Assembly (NCBI GenBank): GCA_964609695.1
Contig: CAZSSP010000006.1
Location: 1-64,000, forward strand
Source: JAGNHS01 sp964609695
Lineage (GTDB): Bacteria > Bdellovibrionota > UBA2428
Length of the DNA: 64,000 nucleotides
Direction of reading: 5' to 3'
Shown: positions 60,191 through 64,000 of the stretch, one piece after another
How the letters are laid out: each line of letters begins with the position of its first letter
Position numbering within the stretch: the first letter of the stretch is position 1
The notes under the pieces: generated by a model
Databases searched by the model: none
What the model saw: the letters and a program-made list of their open reading frames with translations, nothing else
What the model was told of the DNA's origin: nothing
Translations under genes and position numbers: made by a program

Positions 60191-61483
60191 ATGAGTATTT
60201 TAGGTAGTATGTTTACAGGCGTATCGGGACTCACGTCATCCGGTATCGCTATGGGTATTGTAAGTGATAACATTGCAAACGCTGGTACAACTGGTTTCAA
60301 GGCCAGCCGTGGTGAATTCCAAGATATTGTTGCCTTGAACTTAAAGGGAGCCTTGGGTGGTAACCAGATTGGTCGAGGGGTGTCGTTAAACGCGGTTACT
60401 CCAATTTTTACTCAAGGTGTGATTCAGCATACAGGTCGAGCTTCTGACTTAGCTATAAGCGGAGATGGTTTCTTTACCGTTAAGAGTGATAACGGAGATG
60501 TGAACTATACTCGTGACGGATCCTTTCGATTTGATGAAAAAGGACGTTTCACAACTTCAGATGGTGGTCGAGTCCAAGGATATAGAATTAACCCAGGTAC
60601 TGGTGAAAGAACGGCTGAGTTAACAGACGTTGTATTCTCTTCAAATTCAATTCCTGCCAAAGGAACTAGTACGATTTCAATGAATGCAAATTTAGATAGT
60701 AGAAAGGGTAAAAATCCAAATGCATTTGATTTGGCAACTGCCGATGTCAAAGCGGATCATACTACTACTGTGAAAATGTATGACACGACTGGAACTGCAA
60801 GAAGTCTCACAATGTATTTTTACAAAGGTGATGATTCTCAGTGGAATTGGTATGCAACTGCTTCGGGTGACGATCTTGCAGGTGGACAGCCTGGAACTAA
60901 GCAAATGGTTGCGAGTGGTAAATTAGGTTTTACAGTTGATGGTAAATTAAATGTCGACGAAACAACAATGTCGAATTTAAATTTTAGAGGTGCACAACCT
61001 AATCAAAAAATCACCTTCAACTTTGGAGATGCTATTCAAACAAGAGGAGGAACTGGTTTGTCGGGTTCAACTCAATATGGATCAGACAGTCAGGTTTTCA
61101 AACAAATTCAAGATGGTTATGCGGCAGGTACTCTCACAAACTTTTCGATTGATGAAGCGGGAACTGTTTCAGGTGCCTATAGTAATGGGGAAACTAGACC
61201 TATTGCGGAACTTGCTGTGGCTCGTTTTGAAAACAATGAAGGTCTCTATAAAACAGGATCCAACCGATTTAAAGAAGCAGTAAAATCCGGTCAGCCTTTG
61301 ATTGGTAAAGCGGGATTGGCTGGTAGAGGAAAAGTTGTATCTAACAGTTTGGAAAGTTCTAACGTTGACCTTGCGGGAGAATTCGTGAAAATGATTCAAA
61401 CGCAAAGAAACTTCCAAGCTAACTCTAAGAGCATTTCAACTAGCGATGAAATGTTGCAAGATATTTTGACACTTAAACGCTAA
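60191..61483 (+). CDS. flgE: Flagellar hook protein FlgE
   Basis: A 430-residue protein. The N-terminus MSILGSMFTGVSGLTSSGIA with VSDNIANAGTTGFKASRGEF and the C-terminus SSNVDLAGEFVKMIQTQRNF plus STSDEMLQDILTL are the conserved axial-protein ends. The middle carries FlgE hook domains (GDGFFTVKSDNGDVNYTRDG). It polymerises into the hook. GGGGAGGA is its ribosome-binding site. Two terminator-like hairpins follow it. Confidence 0.96.
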   Translation: MSILGSMFTGVSGLTSSGIAMGIVSDNIANAGTTGFKASRGEFQDIVALNLKGALGGNQIGRGVSLNAVTPIFTQGVIQHTGRASDLAISGDGFFTVKSDNGDVNYTRDGSFRFDEKGRFTTSDGGRVQGYRINPGTGERTAELTDVVFSSNSIPAKGTSTISMNANLDSRKGKNPNAFDLATADVKADHTTTVKMYDTTGTARSLTMYFYKGDDSQWNWYATASGDDLAGGQPGTKQMVASGKLGFTVDGKLNVDETTMSNLNFRGAQPNQKITFNFGDAIQTRGGTGLSGSTQYGSDSQVFKQIQDGYAAGTLTNFSIDEAGTVSGAYSNGETRPIAELAVARFENNEGLYKTGSNRFKEAVKSGQPLIGKAGLAGRGKVVSNSLESSNVDLAGEFVKMIQTQRNFQANSKSISTSDEMLQDILTLKR

Positions 61484-61494
61484 ATTTGAATAGT

Positions 61495-61527
61495 GCGGGG
61501 TGAGTTCAATTTTTGAACTCACCCCGC
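61495..61527 (+). terminator. Strong hairpin after flgE
   Basis: GCGGGGTGAGTTCAA (61495-61509) and TTGAACTCACCCCGC (61513-61527) form a perfect 15-bp stem with a 3-base loop, 12 bases after the flgE stop codon. The T-run that follows is weak and about 20 bases away, so it may protect the mRNA 3' end as much as terminate. Confidence 0.8.
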
Positions 61528-61585
61528 CACATTAGTGACTTATTTTTAGCAAATAGATCTAAATTTTGACGTAAGAATCGCTGTT

Positions 61586-61632
61586 ATTCTGACGGTGTCA
61601 CAAGAGTGGCAAAAAACGTCAGAATTTTTTTC
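61586..61632 (+). terminator. Second terminator-like hairpin before fliL
   Basis: ATTCTGACG (61586-61594) and CGTCAGAAT (61617-61625) are a perfect 9-bp inverted repeat; GTCAC and GTGGC inside can extend it. Seven T residues follow directly. The TGACG half-sites could alternatively be an activator binding site for the fliL sigma-54 promoter downstream. Confidence 0.55.
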
Positions 61633-61682
61633 TAATTTTAGGCCCAAACTAATTCTACTTTATTACAGATAAATCTCTGAGC

Positions 61683-61698
61683 TGGCATGAGAATTGCT
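61683..61698 (+). promoter_or_regulatory. Sigma-54 promoter of the fliL operon
   Basis: TGGCAT (61683-61688), a 5-base spacer and TTGCT (61694-61698) match the RpoN consensus with correct GG to GC spacing. The expected start near 61709 is 13 bases before the preferred GTG at 61722. Confidence 0.78.
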
Positions 61699-61721
61699 TT
61701 TAATCTCTTGGAGGGGTGTCT

Positions 61722-62324
61722 GTGGCCGACGAGCAAGCTCAACAAGATGGACAAGAAGACCAGTCGGAGAATGAAGATTCCGCGGTACAGTTAAAAGATG
61801 ATGGCGCCAGTGAGGCAAAACAGCAAAAGCTAGTCTTTATTGTTTTGATAGTTAACGCCGTAGTTCTTTTAGTCGTGGCTGTATTGTTTTGGTTAAACAT
61901 GTCGAAACAATCCAATAGCATTTCTCTAAAAGATATCGAAGAACAATCGATGTCTGAAAAACATGCAGGAGAGCATGGAGAAAAAGGTGGACATGGAGAA
62001 GGTGAAAAAAAGGAAGCCGCTCCAGAGGCTAATGCTGTTGTGGAAAGTTTCACAGTTAATTTAACGGGCAACGAAGGAAGTCATTACGCCAAAGTGGATA
62101 TCGCTATTGAAGTTGCAAATGACTTTGTAAAAGACGAAATTAATAAATTAAAACCTAAAATTCGCGACTTTATCGTCATAACATTATCTAGCAAAAGCTA
62201 TGAACAAATTATGTCCGCAGATGGTGTCGAGTTTTTGAGAGAAGAAATAAGAAACAAAATAAATGGCTATTTAACTAAGGGCGAAATTAAAGACATTTAT
62301 TTTACTAACTTTATAGTTCAATAA
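61722..62324 (+). CDS. fliL: Flagellar basal-body-associated protein FliL
   Basis: About 200 residues from the GTG at 61722, which places GGAGG (61710-61714) seven bases upstream; an in-frame GTG at 61716 is too close. An acidic cytoplasmic N-terminus precedes one membrane helix (LVFIVLIVNAVVLLVVAVLF), a His/Gly/Glu-rich linker and the FliL periplasmic domain (VESFTVNLTGNEGSHYAKVD, IRDFIVITLSSKSYEQIMSA, IYFTNFIVQ). FliL encircles and supports MotAB stators. First gene of the fliL-fliM-fliN-fliO run. Confidence 0.93.
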   Translation: MADEQAQQDGQEDQSENEDSAVQLKDDGASEAKQQKLVFIVLIVNAVVLLVVAVLFWLNMSKQSNSISLKDIEEQSMSEKHAGEHGEKGGHGEGEKKEAAPEANAVVESFTVNLTGNEGSHYAKVDIAIEVANDFVKDEINKLKPKIRDFIVITLSSKSYEQIMSADGVEFLREEIRNKINGYLTKGEIKDIYFTNFIVQ

Positions 62325-62333
62325 GGAGCCGAT

Positions 62334-63380
62334 ATGAGTCAGGTACTTTCGCAGACAGAAGTTGATGCACTTTTAGATGCGGTTGTCGGTGGAGAAGTTG
62401 ATGTTGGTAATAAGTCTGGAACTAAAGAAGACACTTCAATTGTTACCTATGATTTAACGTCACAAGATAAAGTTATTCGTGGGCGAATGCCTACGCTGGA
62501 CATTATTTACGAACGCTTTATTCGCGCCTATCGAATGACGCTCTCTTCTCAGCTTAGAAAATTGGCAACTTTGAGCATAGCCTCAACTGACACCATGAAG
62601 TTTGGTGAATTTATTAATACATTACCTCTTCCTAGTTGTATGAGTGTGGTTCGATTTGAATCACTTCGAGGTTCCGGTATTGTTGTTATTGAAACTAAAC
62701 TGGCATATGCGCTCATAGACAGTTTTCTTGGCGGCACGGATAGGCCTTATAACAAATTAGAGGGAAAAGATTTTACTCAAATAGAATTGAGTATCATAAA
62801 AAGAGTTATCACTGCAGCCTTAGAGGACTTAGAAAAAGCTTGGGCCCCAGTGACTCCAGTAAAAATCAATTTTTTAAGATCTGAGACAAACCCTCAATTT
62901 GTGGGTGTTGTTCCGCCATCAGATATTGTTATTGTGACAACGTTAACCGTAGAGCTTGAAAATGCATCTGGAACATTTTCAATTATTATTCCTTATGCAA
63001 CTTTAGAGCCCATTCGCCAAAAGCTTATTAGTGGATTCCAGCAAGAAGTTGTTGAAACCGATGACTACTGGGCCAACATGATGGTTCGGCATTTAGAAGA
63101 AACCGAGTTAAAGGTGGCCGTTGAGCTCGGAAGTACTGAGATCACTCTTAGACAAATTTTAAACTTGAAAATTGGAGACGTTATTCCTTTACGTACTGAT
63201 GCAGGTGCAGAAATACCTGTCGCAGTAGAAGATGTTCAAAGATTTAAGGGATTGTTCGGTGCGAGTCGTGGAAGTCGGGCCATTCAAGTTACGCAAGTTG
63301 TAGAAAACAAGAACAAAGAATTTTTAAAGAAAAAAGAAACTAACGAAGATCGTGAACAAAATTTTGAAGATTTCACATAG
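62334..63380 (+). CDS. fliM: Flagellar motor switch protein FliM
   Basis: A 348-residue protein. The N-terminus VLSQTEVDALLDAV is the CheY-binding and family signature region. A CheC-like middle domain (MPTLDIIYERFIRAYRMTLS, LADSFLGG-like ALIDSFLGGTDRPY) and a C-terminal SpoA domain (VAVELGSTEITLRQILNLKI, GDVIPL) follow. It forms the C-ring with FliG and FliN. AAGGAG lies upstream of the ATG. fliN follows after 8 bases. Confidence 0.97.
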   Translation: MSQVLSQTEVDALLDAVVGGEVDVGNKSGTKEDTSIVTYDLTSQDKVIRGRMPTLDIIYERFIRAYRMTLSSQLRKLATLSIASTDTMKFGEFINTLPLPSCMSVVRFESLRGSGIVVIETKLAYALIDSFLGGTDRPYNKLEGKDFTQIELSIIKRVITAALEDLEKAWAPVTPVKINFLRSETNPQFVGVVPPSDIVIVTTLTVELENASGTFSIIIPYATLEPIRQKLISGFQQEVVETDDYWANMMVRHLEETELKVAVELGSTEITLRQILNLKIGDVIPLRTDAGAEIPVAVEDVQRFKGLFGASRGSRAIQVTQVVENKNKEFLKKKETNEDREQNFEDFT

Positions 63381-63388
63381 GAGGAAGT

Positions 63389-63730
63389 ATGTCTGAGTCA
63401 GCGGAAGAAAATAAAGAAGTAGAAGAAGGTGCAGATGAGGCTTCTGCAAAATCGGCAAAAGATGAACGTTCGTCGAAGCTTGATTTAATTTTAGATATCC
63501 CATTACGAGTGAGCGTTGAGTTGGGAAGAACCAAAATGCTTGTCAATGATCTTCTACAACTAGGTCAAGGATCTGTAATAGAGTTAAACAAATTAGCGGG
63601 CGATCCTCTTGAAGTTCTTGTGAACGATAAGCTAGTGGCTCGCGGTGAAGTTGTAGTGGTTAACGAAAAATTTGGTATTCGTTTGACTGATATTATCTCA
63701 CCCATCGAACGAATTGAAAAATTAGCTTAG
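63389..63730 (+). CDS. fliN: Flagellar motor switch protein FliN
   Basis: A 113-residue protein with an acidic, disordered first 35 residues, then the SpoA/FliN domain (LDIPLRVSVELGRTKMLVND, LLQLGQGSVIELNKLAGDPL, VNEKFGIRLTDIISP). It forms the lower C-ring with FliM. AGGAGG precedes the ATG. It ends seven bases before fliO. Confidence 0.97.
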   Translation: MSESAEENKEVEEGADEASAKSAKDERSSKLDLILDIPLRVSVELGRTKMLVNDLLQLGQGSVIELNKLAGDPLEVLVNDKLVARGEVVVVNEKFGIRLTDIISPIERIEKLA

Positions 63731-63737
63731 GAGAAAT

Positions 63738-64000
63738 ATGGATCCTTTAAGTCTTCAAACCGCACTTAAAATGACAATAGCGCTAGGAGTGGTTCTTCTT
63801 ATCTTTGCAGCAACAGTTTTCGCATTTAAAAAAATTTCCGGAAAAACAGGCTCTTTAGGATTAAAGTCCAAAAAAGCTCGTGGAAAACCAATAGACGTTT
63901 TAGCGTTTAGTAATTTAGGCCCTGGAAAAACTGTTTATGTAATTAAGTGTTTTGGAAAAAATTTAGTGCTTGGTGTTTCTCCTCAAAACATCCAAATGCT
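63738..64000 (+). CDS. fliO: Flagellar export protein FliO (partial, runs off the window)
   Basis: The first 87 residues of an open frame with no stop before the window ends. It starts MDPLSLQTALKMTIALGVVL, with a membrane helix (ALGVVLLIFAATVFAF), a basic linker (KSKKARGKP) and the cytoplasmic segment containing KTVYVIKCFGKNLVLGVS. This fits FliO, which assists assembly of the FliPQR export gate. TAGGAGAA lies just before the ATG. The position after fliN matches the common fliLMNOPQR order. Confidence 0.85.
   Translation, partial: MDPLSLQTALKMTIALGVVLLIFAATVFAFKKISGKTGSLGLKSKKARGKPIDVLAFSNLGPGKTVYVIKCFGKNLVLGVSPQNIQM

Overview
The window reads as a chromosomal segment of a low-GC, motile Gram-negative bacterium. 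The best guess is a member of the Bdellovibrionota (Bdellovibrio-like). That placement is inference from the combination of a ddl-ftsQ-ftsA-ftsZ cluster, a long flagellar operon (flgB to flgE, then fliL to fliO), many lipoproteins and secreted proteins, and frequent TTG/GTG starts. No 16S rRNA gene or other marker is present to prove it. No prophage, CRISPR array, tRNA or rRNA was found, and no gap over 300 bases lacks a gene.

Layout. 0.1-0.6 kb: a RelE-type toxin-antitoxin pair. 0.6-3.7 kb: motA-motB-rmuC on the minus strand, with a near-perfect 98-bp palindrome between motB and rmuC. 3.8-17.6 kb: an unusual locus of three very large predicted secreted proteins. Two are tandem paralogues of about 1,600 residues; the third is an 897-residue helical-repeat, proline-rich protein. 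A divergent secreted protein of 383 residues follows. 17.6-23.9 kb (minus): a degenerate metallophosphatase-like lipoprotein, folA, thyA, a NitT/TauT-type ABC transporter and a HAD phosphatase. 24-30 kb: an MBL hydrolase, a small secreted-protein gene bracketed by two more palindromic repeats, a GHMP kinase with a membrane protein, an EtfD-like Fe-S oxidoreductase and a HEAT-repeat protein. 30.4-37.3 kb: a secreted subtilase, a DedA protein, a thiamine-type ABC transporter, a lipoprotein and an alpha/beta hydrolase. 37.3-41.4 kb: a LysM lipoprotein, a NamZ-like protein, a VKOR-DsbA fusion and a small outer-membrane-like protein. 41.4-45.9 kb: ddl-ftsQAZ. 46-47.2 kb: a small minus-strand operon headed by a sigma-region-4-like protein. 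47.3-64 kb: a TPR protein and the flagellar basal-body/hook/switch genes, ending inside fliO.

Regulation is the main theme. Boxes close to the sigma-28 (FliA) consensus stand before motA, both giant genes, the 383-residue gene, the LysM lipoprotein and the sigma-like gene. Sigma-54 -24/-12 elements stand before flgB, fliL and the subtilase. Several of these promoters lie so close to the start codon that the predicted mRNAs would have leaders of only about 0-5 nt.

The strongest candidate for an undescribed system is the 3.8-17.6 kb giant secreted-protein locus, apparently co-regulated with motility.
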